NCBI RefSeq assembly: GCF_003634695.1 | Contig: NZ_RBWV01000010.1 | Coordinates: forward strand, 372,001 to 436,000 | DNA length: 64,000 nt | Direction: 5' to 3' | Source of the DNA: Motilibacter peucedani | GTDB lineage: Bacteria; Actinomycetota; Actinomycetes; Motilibacterales; Motilibacteraceae | Part shown: positions 44,989 to 52,414 of the stretch, one piece after another | Numbering within the stretch: position 1 is the stretch's first letter | Layout: every line of letters starts with the position of its first letter | The notes under the pieces: model-generated | What the model saw: only the letters and a program-made list of their open reading frames with translations | Databases searched by the model: none | What the model was told of the DNA's origin: nothing | Program-made: the position numbers and the translations under genes

Positions 44989-45447
44989 CTAGGACACGAC
45001 GCGGTCGGTGCCCGCCACGACGTGGAGCACCGGCTTGCCCGTCGCCTCGCGCACCCGGGAGGCCCAGTCGCGGCGCAGCGCCTCCTCGACCAGGTGCGGC
45101 GCGGTGACGACGATGACCTCGTCGGCGCGGGTGGCGGCCGTCACGGCATCGCCCACGGGGTCGTCGCCGGCCAGCTCGCCGCCGGCCTGCACGCCGACCT
45201 CCGACAGAGCGGCGAGCGAGGCGTCGAGGGCGGTCTGCGCGTAGCCGCTCGGGTCGCTGCGCAGCTCGGTACGCGGCACCAGCCGCCCGAGGGCCACCTC
45301 GTCGAGCGTGTCGACCAGGGTCGGGGCGTGCGTCTCGACCGGCACCAGCACGTGGGCCTGCACGGGCTCGTCGCCGTGGAGGGCGGCGATGCGGGCGACG
45401 TCGTGCGCCGTCAGCGCATCCTCGGTGAGGACCAGGATCGTGTACAC
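44989..45447 (-). CDS. Universal-stress-protein-like small protein
   Basis: A 152-residue soluble alpha/beta protein. It opens with a beta strand VYTILVLTEDALTAHDVARI, has ALHGDEPVQAHVLVPV, and near the end ADEVIVVTAPHLVEEALRRD, then GKPVLHVVAG. The pattern resembles the universal stress protein fold, but the ATP-binding G-x2-G-x9-G-S/T motif is not evident. It starts at GTG 45447, 16 bp after the ligase stop on the same strand, so it may be co-transcribed with the DNA ligase. Confidence 0.65.
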   Translation of the reverse strand: MYTILVLTEDALTAHDVARIAALHGDEPVQAHVLVPVETHAPTLVDTLDEVALGRLVPRTELRSDPSGYAQTALDASLAALSEVGVQAGGELAGDDPVGDAVTAATRADEVIVVTAPHLVEEALRRDWASRVREATGKPVLHVVAGTDRVVS

Positions 45448-45463
45448 GCGCTCACCGTACCGG

Positions 45464-46546
45464 TCAGGCTCCCGACAGCACCTCGCCGAGGTCGTAGCTC
45501 ACCGGCACCTCGAGCTGGGCGTAGGTGCAGCTCTCGGGCGTGCGGTCCGGTCGCCAGCGGTTGAACTGCGCGGTGTGCCGGAAGCGGGTGCCTTCCATGT
45601 GGTCGTAGCGCACCTCCACCACGCGCTCCGGGCGCAGCGCCACCCACGAGAGGTCCTTGCCGGCGTTCCACCGCGACTGGGCGCCCGGCAGGCGGCCCTC
45701 GGCGTGCGCCTCTGCCTCGGCCCACTGCTGCCACGGGTGGCCGGTGGGGTCGTCCATGCGCAGCGGCGCGAGCTCCTCGACCAGCTCGGCGCGCCGCTTC
45801 ATCGGGAACGAGGCGGAGACGCCGACGTGCTGCAGCGCTCCGTCGGCCGCGTAGAGCCCCAGCAGCAGCGAGCCGACGACGTCGCCGCTCTTGTGCCACC
45901 GGAAGCCGGCGACGACGCAGTCGGCGGTGCGCTCGTGCTTGATCTTGAGCATCGCCCGGACGTCGGGCTGGTAGGCGGTCGCCGTCGGCTTCGCGACCAC
46001 GCCGTCGAGCCCGGCGCCCTCGAACGACTCGAACCAGCCCCGGGCCACCGACACGTCGTCGGTGGCCGAGGTGACGAATACCGGGGCCCGGGCTGCGCTG
46101 AGAGCCTGCGTGAGGCGAGCACGGCGCTCGGCGAAGGGCAGCGGCACCAGGTCGTCGTCGCCCAGGGCCAGCAGGTCGAACGCGACGAAGGAGGCGGGCG
46201 TCTCGGCGGCGAGCCGGTCGACGCGCGACTTGGCCGGGTGGATGCGCTGCAGCAGCGCCTCGAAGTCGAGGGTGTCGCCCGTCGCGCTCGGCACGATGAC
46301 CTCGCCGTCGACGACGCAGCGCTCGGGCAGCTGCTCGAGGACGGCCGCGACCACCTCGGGGAAGTAGCGCGTCAGCGGCCGCTCGTTGCGCGACCCGAGC
46401 TCCACCTCGTCGCCGTCGCGGAAGACGATGCAGCGGAAGCCGTCCCACTTGGGCTCGTAGAGGTAGTCCCCGGTCGGGATGTCCTTGACGGCCTTCGCGA
46501 GCATCGGCGCCACGGGCGGCATCACGGGCAGCTGCATGTCCGGCAT
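45464..46546 (-). CDS. ATP-dependent DNA ligase (LigC/LigD ligase-domain type)
   Basis: End-joining DNA ligase of 360 residues. The adenylated lysine is Lys33 in YEPKWDGFRCIVF; GSRNERPLTRYFPE, VVDGEVIVPS and GLDGVVAKPTATAY are the following nucleotidyltransferase motifs; KIKHERTADCVVAGF is the last. The OB-fold completes the C-terminus. It lacks the polymerase and nuclease parts of full LigD; the polymerase is encoded at 42696-43718. It probably repairs double-strand or nick ends. An in-frame ATG at 46537 is an alternative start. Confidence 0.92.
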   Translation of the reverse strand: MPDMQLPVMPPVAPMLAKAVKDIPTGDYLYEPKWDGFRCIVFRDGDEVELGSRNERPLTRYFPEVVAAVLEQLPERCVVDGEVIVPSATGDTLDFEALLQRIHPAKSRVDRLAAETPASFVAFDLLALGDDDLVPLPFAERRARLTQALSAARAPVFVTSATDDVSVARGWFESFEGAGLDGVVAKPTATAYQPDVRAMLKIKHERTADCVVAGFRWHKSGDVVGSLLLGLYAADGALQHVGVSASFPMKRRAELVEELAPLRMDDPTGHPWQQWAEAEAHAEGRLPGAQSRWNAGKDLSWVALRPERVVEVRYDHMEGTRFRHTAQFNRWRPDRTPESCTYAQLEVPVSYDLGEVLSGA

Positions 46547-46580
46547 CCTGGCACGCCGGACCGACAGGGATGCTGGTCAC

Positions 46581-46946
46581 GTGCACCGACTCGCACCAGG
46601 CCGGCGGACGCTGGCGTCGCTCCTCGCCACCTCGGGCGCGCTCCACTTCGCCCATCCCGAGCCGTTCGTGCGCATCGTGCCGCCGATGATCGGCCACCAG
46701 CGGACGTGGGTGTACGTGAGCGGTGCGGCGGAGCTCGGATGCGCGGCGGGTCTGCTCGCCCGCGGTCGCGTCCGCCGGGCGGCCGCTCTGTCCACGGCGG
46801 CCCTGCTCGTGGCGGTGTTCCCCGCCAACGTGTGGATGGCGTGGTCGGCGTGGCGCGACCGCCGGTCCGTGGCCTACCTGCTCGCCACGCTCGTACGCCT
46901 GCCGCTGCAGGTGCCGCTGGTCGCGGCCGCGCTCAGCGTCCGGTGA
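46581..46946 (+). CDS. Small four-helix membrane protein (DoxX-like)
   Basis: A 121-residue integral membrane protein with about four helices: LASLLATSGALHFAHPE, WVYVSGAAELGCAAGLLARG, AALSTAALLVAVFPANVWMA and LLATLVRLPLQVPLVAAALS. The Pro-containing H-F-x-x-P-E-P-F and WMAWSAWRD patterns match DoxX-like uncharacterised proteins. The GTG start lacks a clear ribosome-binding site. Its 3' end overlaps the convergent DinB-fold gene by 14 bp. Function is unknown. Confidence 0.72.
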   Translation: MHRLAPGRRTLASLLATSGALHFAHPEPFVRIVPPMIGHQRTWVYVSGAAELGCAAGLLARGRVRRAAALSTAALLVAVFPANVWMAWSAWRDRRSVAYLLATLVRLPLQVPLVAAALSVR

Positions 46947-47427
46947 CCCCGTCGACCATCTCGCGCAGGATGTCGGCGTGCCCCGCGTGACGGGCGGTCT
47001 CGCCGGTCATGTGGGCGAGCACCCACCGCAGCGGCAGCTGACGGCCGTCCACCGCTCGCGCCATGGGCGCTGCCGGGTCGTCGATCTCCCGGATGCGCTG
47101 GTCGCTCTCGGCGATGGCGGTGCGGTAGGCCTCGAGGACCTGCGCCACGCTCGCCGACCTGGGCGCCTCCATGGCCATGTCGGCCGACTCCTCGGGCACG
47201 TCAAGGCGGAGGTGGTAGCCGAACCAGTAGCGCTCGCAGCCGGTGAGGTGGTGGACCAGACCGAGCAGGGACGTGCCGCTGGGCACGCCGGGACGGCGCA
47301 GCTGCTGCTCGTCGAGCCCGGAGGTCTTCTTCAGCACGCTGGAGCGCACGAAGCCCAGGAACGCCAGCGCCACCTCCAGCTCGCTGCCGTCGGGGCGGGG
47401 GACCGGCTCGCGCTGCGACTCCGTCAC
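46933..47427 (-). CDS. DinB-fold (DUF664) metal-binding protein
   Basis: A 164-residue four-helix-bundle protein of the DinB/YfiT superfamily. A His pair lies in LVHHLTGCERYWFG and a third set in AHMTGETARHAGHADILRE, the three-histidine metal site of the family. Relatives are thiol-dependent S-transferases in actinobacteria (mycothiol or bacillithiol users) or of unknown role. It starts at GTG 47427 and follows the reductase gene on the same strand with a 9-bp gap. Confidence 0.85.
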   Translation of the reverse strand: MTESQREPVPRPDGSELEVALAFLGFVRSSVLKKTSGLDEQQLRRPGVPSGTSLLGLVHHLTGCERYWFGYHLRLDVPEESADMAMEAPRSASVAQVLEAYRTAIAESDQRIREIDDPAAPMARAVDGRQLPLRWVLAHMTGETARHAGHADILREMVDGVTGR

Positions 47428-47436
47428 CGCTCGAAC

Positions 47437-48168
47437 CTACGCCCCTCCGCGGCCGTAGCGGAGGAACAGCGAGCCGTCCTCCTCCAGCACGCCGGTCAGT
47501 GCGAGGCCGGCGAACAGCGACGGCCCGTGCAGCACCCGGGGCGCGTCGCCGGCGCGCAGCTGCGGCGAGACGGTGAGGCAGAGCTCGTCGAGCCGGTCCG
47601 CCGCGACGACGTCGCGCAGCAGGCCCGGGCCGCCCTCGCACAGCACGCGCTCGAGACCCCGCTCGGCGAGCTGGTCCACCGCGGACGCGAGGTCGACCTC
47701 GTGCTCGCCGGCGACCACCACGTCGGCCACCTCGGCGAGCGCCGCGACGCGGGCGGGGTCGGCGGCCTCGCTGGTCACGACGAGGGTGCGGGCGCCGCCG
47801 GTGAACAGGGCCGAGCCGAGGTCGAGGTCGAGCGCCCGCGAGACCACGGCGATGGCCGCCGTGGGCGGCTGTCCGGCCGCCGCCCGGCGCTCGGGGAACG
47901 TCTCCTTGGGCAGCACCGCTGCGTACCCCTCGGCGCGTACGGTGCCCGCCCCCACCAGCACCACGTCCGCCAGCGCGCGCAGTACGCGGAAGACCCGGCG
48001 GTCGGCGGCGGAGGACAGGCCGCGGCTGCGGCCGTCGGCGGTGGCAGCGCCGTCCACGGAGGCGACCATGTTGCCGCGCACCCACGGGCGGTCGACGGGG
48101 TACGCGTACGCCTCGAACAGCGCGTCGTCGTCGAGCGGTCCGGCGGGGGAGGGGAGCAGTCGCTGCAC
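47437..48168 (-). CDS. RibD C-terminal-like pyrimidine reductase family protein
   Basis: NADPH-dependent dihydrofolate-reductase-like fold, 243 residues. WVRGNMVASVDGAATADGRS is the family N-terminus, followed by VFRVLRALADVVLVGAGTVR and VLCEGGPGLLRDVVAADRLD, the nucleotide-binding GGP loop. In riboflavin synthesis this domain reduces the ribosyl side chain of the pyrimidine intermediate; a deaminase domain is missing, so a dedicated flavin role is not sure. ATG 48168 diverges from zapE. Confidence 0.85.
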   Translation of the reverse strand: MQRLLPSPAGPLDDDALFEAYAYPVDRPWVRGNMVASVDGAATADGRSRGLSSAADRRVFRVLRALADVVLVGAGTVRAEGYAAVLPKETFPERRAAAGQPPTAAIAVVSRALDLDLGSALFTGGARTLVVTSEAADPARVAALAEVADVVVAGEHEVDLASAVDQLAERGLERVLCEGGPGLLRDVVAADRLDELCLTVSPQLRAGDAPRVLHGPSLFAGLALTGVLEEDGSLFLRYGRGGA

Positions 48169-48191
48169 CCGGCGCAGTCTGGCAGGCCACG

Positions 48192-48197
48192 TAGAGT
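48192..48197 (+). promoter_or_regulatory. -10 element for leaderless zapE
   Basis: TAGAGT ends 8 nt before GTG 48206, placing the transcription start at the start codon. Confidence 0.5.
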
Positions 48198-48205
48198 CGT
48201 GCGCC

Positions 48206-49216
48206 GTGACCGCAGCCGAGCTCCGCGACGTCGACCGGCTCTCCGACAGGGCGCCGCGCGTGTCGCCGGAGCGGCTGGTCGCCGAGCTGGTGCCGCCGCC
48301 GCACTTCGCCGAGGCACGTTTCGAGACCTACGTGCCCGACCCCGCGCAGCCGACGCAGGCGGCTGCCGTCGCGGCGCTGTCGGGCTTCGCCGCAGAGCTG
48401 TCGTCCCCGCCGAAGAAGGGGCTGTTCCGGCGGGCTGCGCCGACCGGGCCGGGCGGGGTCTACCTCGACGGCGGCTTCGGCGTGGGCAAGACGCACCTGC
48501 TGGCCTCGCTGTGGTTCGCCGCGCCCGGGCCCAAGGCGTTCGGCACCTTCGTCGAGTTCACCAACCTGGTCGGCGCGCTCGGCTTCGCCCGGACCGTCGA
48601 CGCGCTGGGGCAGCACCGCCTGGTCTGCATCGACGAGTTCGAGCTCGACGACCCGGGTGACACGGTGCTTGTCTCCTCGCTGCTCTCGAGGCTGTCCGAG
48701 CGCGGGGTGCGCCTGGCGGCGACCAGCAACACGCTGCCCGGCGCCCTGGGCGAGGGCCGCTTCGCCACGCAGGACTTCCTGCGCGAGATCCAGGGCTTGT
48801 CGGAGCGGTTCGCCTCCGTGCGCATCGACGGCGAGGACTACCGGCACCGCGGCCTGCCGTTGGCACCGCAGCCGCTGTCGGACGACGAGGTGCGCGCCGC
48901 AGCAGGGGCGCGCGACGGCGCCACGCTCGACGAGTTCGCCGTGCTGCTCGCGCACCTCGCGTCCGTGCACCCCAGCCGCTACGGCGCGCTGCTCGACGGG
49001 GTGGCCGCGGTGCACCTGCTCGGCGTCACGCCGGTGGCCGACCAGAACGCGGCGCTGCGGCTCGTGGTGCTGGCCGACCGGATGTACGACCGTGACATCG
49101 TCGTGCGCGCCAGCGGCGTGCCGCTCGACCAGCTGTTCCCCGACGAGCTGCTGCGCGGCGGCTACCGCAAGAAGTACCTCCGCGCGCTCTCCAGGCTCAC
49201 CGCCCTGGCGCGCTGA
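48206..49216 (+). CDS. zapE: Cell-division ATPase ZapE (AFG1-like)
   Basis: AAA+ type ATPase of the AFG1/ZapE family, 336 residues. Walker A is GGFGVGKTHLL at residues 89-99, Walker B is LVCIDEFELDDPGD, and TSNTLPGALGEGRF is the sensor region. In E. coli ZapE acts on the Z-ring under stress; in mitochondria AFG1 supports quality control. The start GTG 48206 is leaderless, with TAGAGT upstream. It diverges from the RibD-like reductase, a neighbor pair common in actinobacteria. Confidence 0.92.
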   Translation: MTAAELRDVDRLSDRAPRVSPERLVAELVPPPHFAEARFETYVPDPAQPTQAAAVAALSGFAAELSSPPKKGLFRRAAPTGPGGVYLDGGFGVGKTHLLASLWFAAPGPKAFGTFVEFTNLVGALGFARTVDALGQHRLVCIDEFELDDPGDTVLVSSLLSRLSERGVRLAATSNTLPGALGEGRFATQDFLREIQGLSERFASVRIDGEDYRHRGLPLAPQPLSDDEVRAAAGARDGATLDEFAVLLAHLASVHPSRYGALLDGVAAVHLLGVTPVADQNAALRLVVLADRMYDRDIVVRASGVPLDQLFPDELLRGGYRKKYLRALSRLTALAR

Positions 49217-49222
49217 CCGGGT

Positions 49223-50216
49223 TCACCAGCCGTGGCGGTCCAGCACCTGCACCGACGGGCCTGACGGTCCAGGCACCTCGACGGCCACGCGCTCCTTCGC
49301 GCTGATCCCCACCACCCGCGAGCCGCGCGGGAGGGGCAGGTCCTTCGCGGCGTGGCCGTGGCGCCAGACGACCGGCCGGCACGGCGGCGGCCCGGCGCAC
49401 GCGGCGACGTCGCCGTCGTAGCCGATCACCCCGCTCACGACGTCCACGCCGCCGGGCGCGACGAGGGCACGGCCGCGACCGTCGGGCTCCCAGAGCGCCA
49501 GGCCGCCCGTGCCCTGCCGCGCGACGTAGCTGCCCAGGACGTGGCCGTCCTGCGCCAGCGTGTGCGAGAGGTAGCCCGCGGGTGCCACGTCAGCGCCCCG
49601 CGGAGGCTGCAGCTGCGTCGTGCCGCCCGGGCCGCGCACGCTCGGGCGCACCCAGTGGGCGCCCTCCTCGTCGTAGCGGTAGTTCCAGCCCAGCAGCCGG
49701 CGACCGGGGGCGATGCCGAACGCCCCGTCCGGGACCGGCTGCCGGGTCCGCGTCGCAGGGTCCCAGATGGAGAACCCGGCGTAGATGAGCATGGCGTCGT
49801 CGTCGGCGATGCCGACGAAGTCGCCCTGGACCGGGTCGTTGACGGGGTACTGCTCCTCGGGCTGGGCGTCGGGACCGCGCCAGACGACCTGGTGGTCCTC
49901 CTCGCTCGAGTAGCCCTCCTCGTCCCATTCGTGGGTGAAGATCCGGCCGACGATCAGGTCGTGGCGGTTGACGGCGAAGACCTCCGAACGGTTCCCGAGC
50001 CCGGCCGTCTCCAGCACGTGCAGCGTGCCGTTCCGGTCGCTGGCGACCGCCTGCTCGTGGCCGGGGGGCCCGTTGGTGCCGACGACCAGGTCGTCGGTGA
50101 TGCCGGCGTAGTTCCTCGACACCGGTCGGCGCGAGCGGCGGCCCCTCGGCAGCCGACGCGGGCGCGGCCAGGACGGTGGAGAGGAGCAGGACCACGGCGA
50201 CGCGTACGGTGCGCAC
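49223..50216 (-). CDS. Secreted repeat-containing protein, apparent frameshift near the N-terminus
   Basis: The N-terminus and body are in different frames. From GTG 50216 a textbook signal peptide is read, MRTVRVAVVLLLSTVLAAPA, with cleavage at APASA/AEG. The body, beginning NYAGITDDLVVGTNGPPGHE around 50114 and running to 49223, is in the frame one base on and contains repeated WDPATRTRQPVPDG and GLALWEPDGRGRAL type strands suggesting a beta-propeller. One extra base (or two missing) between about 50165 and 50110 would explain it. An unbroken frame to 50242 gives an implausible Arg/Pro-rich start. It may be a pseudogene or a sequence error. Confidence 0.6.
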
Positions 50217-50255
50217 GCGCCGACCGTAGCCCTCCGGCTCACCCGACGGAAGGGC

Positions 50256-51983
50256 TCAGGCGTCGAGCTCCACGACGGCGACCGAGTCGGCCGGCAGGGT
50301 GAGTGCGGAGCCGGACAGGCGTACGCCGTCCTCGCTCGCCAGCAGCACCTCGCCGGTGACGGCGTGCTGCGCCTGCTCGGTCCCGAGGTTGGCGACCATC
50401 TGCACCACGCCGCGGCCGAGCACGACCACGGAGCCCTCGACCGAGAGCGTCACCTCGCTGAGCCGGGGGTCGGTGAGCTCAGGGCGCGTGCGCCGCAGCG
50501 CGATGAGCGAGCGGTACCACGCGAGCAGCCCGCGCTCGTCGCGCGCGCGCTCGTCCCAGTCGAGCACCGAGCGGTCGCGGGTCGCGGGGTCCTGCGGGTC
50601 GGGCACGTCCTCGGCGTCCCAGCCGTGGCCCGCGAACTCCTTGCGCCGCCCCTGCCGGATGGCCTCGGCCAGCTCGGGCTCCTGGTGGTCGGTGAAGTAC
50701 TGCCAGGGCGTCGCCGCCGCGTACTCCTCGCCCATGAACAGCATCGGCGTGAACGGCGAGGCGAGCACGAGGGCGGCCGCGACCTTGAGCCGGCCGTCGG
50801 ACAGCGTCGCGGCCAGGCGGTCGCCGGTCGCGCGGTTGCCGACCTGGTCGTGGGTCTGGGTGTAGGCGACGAAGCGGTACGCAGGGGTGAGCTCCCGGTC
50901 GACGGGCGCGCCGTGGTGCCTGCCGCGGAACGAGGACCAGGTGCCGGCGTGGAAGAACGCGCCGGTCATCGCGCGGGTCAGGGCGAGGTAGGGGTCCTCG
51001 GCGAAGTCGCTGTAGTAGCCCTGTCCCTCGCCGGTGACCAGCGCGTGGAGCGCGTGGTGCACGTCGTCGTCCCACTGCGCCGTCAGTCCGTAGCCCCCGG
51101 CCTCGCGCGGGCGCACGAAGCTCGCGTCGTTGCGGTCGCTCTCGGCGATCAACGACAGGGGTCGCCGCATCGCGGTAGACAAGCGGTCGACCTCGGCCGC
51201 GAGCTCGGCCAGCAGGTGGGTGGCGCGCTCGTCGACGAGCGCGTGGACCGCGTCGAGGCGCAGCCCGTCGATGTGAAACTCGCCGAGCCACTGCGTCGCG
51301 TTGTCGATGACCCAGCGGCGCACCTCGTCCGAGCCGGTGTCGTCGAGGTTGACGGCCTGGCCCCACGGGGTCGAGTGAAGGTCGGTGAAGTAGGGGCCGA
51401 AGCGCCCGAGGTAGTTGCCGCTCGGGCCCAGGTGGTTGTAGACGACGTCGAGCACGACGCCGAGACCTCGCGCGTGGCACGCGTCGACGAACCGCTTGAG
51501 CCCGTCGGGGCCGCCGTAGGGCTCGTGCACCGCGTAGAGGTGGACGCCGTCGTAGCCCCAGCCGTGGGTGCCGGGGAAGGCGGCCACCGGCATGACCTCC
51601 ACCAGGTCGACACCGAGCTCGACGAGCGCGTCGAGGCGGCCGATCGCAGCGTCGAAGGTGCCCTCGGAGGTGAAGGTCCCGATGTGCAGCTCGTAGACCA
51701 CCGAGCCCGCGAGCTGGCGACCGGTCCAGGCCGCGTCGGTCCACTCGAAGCGGTCCTCGTAGACGCGGCTCGCGGCGTGGACGCCCTCGGGCTGCCAGCG
51801 CGTGCGGGGGTCGGGGGTCGGGTCGCCGCCGTCGACGACGTAGGCGTAGTCGGTGCCGTGCTGGGCCTCCGGGACGTCGACCCCCCACCACCCCTGCGCC
51901 TGCGCGGACAGGGGCACGCGGCGCCCGCCGGTCTCGACCTCTACGGACTCGGCGTCAGGCGCCCACACTCGGAAGTACGTCAC
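50256..51983 (-). CDS. treZ: Malto-oligosyltrehalose trehalohydrolase
   Basis: GH13 enzyme that releases trehalose from maltooligosyl-trehalose made by TreY, in the cytoplasm; 575 residues, normal length. An N-terminal CBM48-like domain begins FRVWAPDAESVEVETGGRRV. The catalytic residues are Asp in GLRLDAVHAL, Glu in LIAESDRND and Asp in TQTHDQVGNRATGD. VYELHIGTFTSEGTFDAA is the family entry motif. It is separated from treY-glgX by 3.9 kb containing an amidase pair and others. GTG/ATG start at 51983 is clear. Confidence 0.95.
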   Translation of the reverse strand: MTYFRVWAPDAESVEVETGGRRVPLSAQAQGWWGVDVPEAQHGTDYAYVVDGGDPTPDPRTRWQPEGVHAASRVYEDRFEWTDAAWTGRQLAGSVVYELHIGTFTSEGTFDAAIGRLDALVELGVDLVEVMPVAAFPGTHGWGYDGVHLYAVHEPYGGPDGLKRFVDACHARGLGVVLDVVYNHLGPSGNYLGRFGPYFTDLHSTPWGQAVNLDDTGSDEVRRWVIDNATQWLGEFHIDGLRLDAVHALVDERATHLLAELAAEVDRLSTAMRRPLSLIAESDRNDASFVRPREAGGYGLTAQWDDDVHHALHALVTGEGQGYYSDFAEDPYLALTRAMTGAFFHAGTWSSFRGRHHGAPVDRELTPAYRFVAYTQTHDQVGNRATGDRLAATLSDGRLKVAAALVLASPFTPMLFMGEEYAAATPWQYFTDHQEPELAEAIRQGRRKEFAGHGWDAEDVPDPQDPATRDRSVLDWDERARDERGLLAWYRSLIALRRTRPELTDPRLSEVTLSVEGSVVVLGRGVVQMVANLGTEQAQHAVTGEVLLASEDGVRLSGSALTLPADSVAVVELDA

Positions 51984-52129
51984 GGGTCGGAGCCTCCCAC
52001 CGCGAGCGCCTCCCTAAGCCACCGGGAACCCGGAGCAACGACACGCGAACGTCACATCGCAGGAGCAGTCGCGAAACACGGCTCGGCGAGTGTGCTCCTC
52101 GCGGGGACGACGACCACGAGGGAGACTCT

Positions 52130-52414
52130 GTGACACCGACAGATGCGGACCTGGATGCCTACATCCGGACCCGTCTCGCCCTGCTGGGCATCGACATCAG
52201 CGTGCTCGCGCCGACCGGGCCCGCCGACCCCGCGACGGGCTCGCCCTCCCAGGAGGGGCTGCTGGCCAGCGTGCGCGGGCTGCTGACGGGCACGGTCCCG
52301 CAGATCTCGCCCTGGTTGCCGGCCGCCACGTCACCGGAGTACGCGCAGCAGCAGGCCGTTCCGGCCCTCTACCCCTCGATCCTCCAGGCCTGGAGCGGGA
52401 AGGTGCACGACTGA
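52130..52414 (+). CDS. Small protein translationally coupled to an amidase
   Basis: A 94-residue protein of unknown function with no signal peptide. A helix DADLDAYIRTRLALLGIDIS is followed by a Pro/Ala/Ser-rich loop and PALYPSILQAWSGKVHD at the end. GTG 52130 follows GAGGGAG. Its stop and the amidase start share one base (TGATG), so the two are translated together. It may be an accessory or small subunit; nothing in the sequence proves this. Confidence 0.65.
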   Translation: MTPTDADLDAYIRTRLALLGIDISVLAPTGPADPATGSPSQEGLLASVRGLLTGTVPQISPWLPAATSPEYAQQQAVPALYPSILQAWSGKVHD

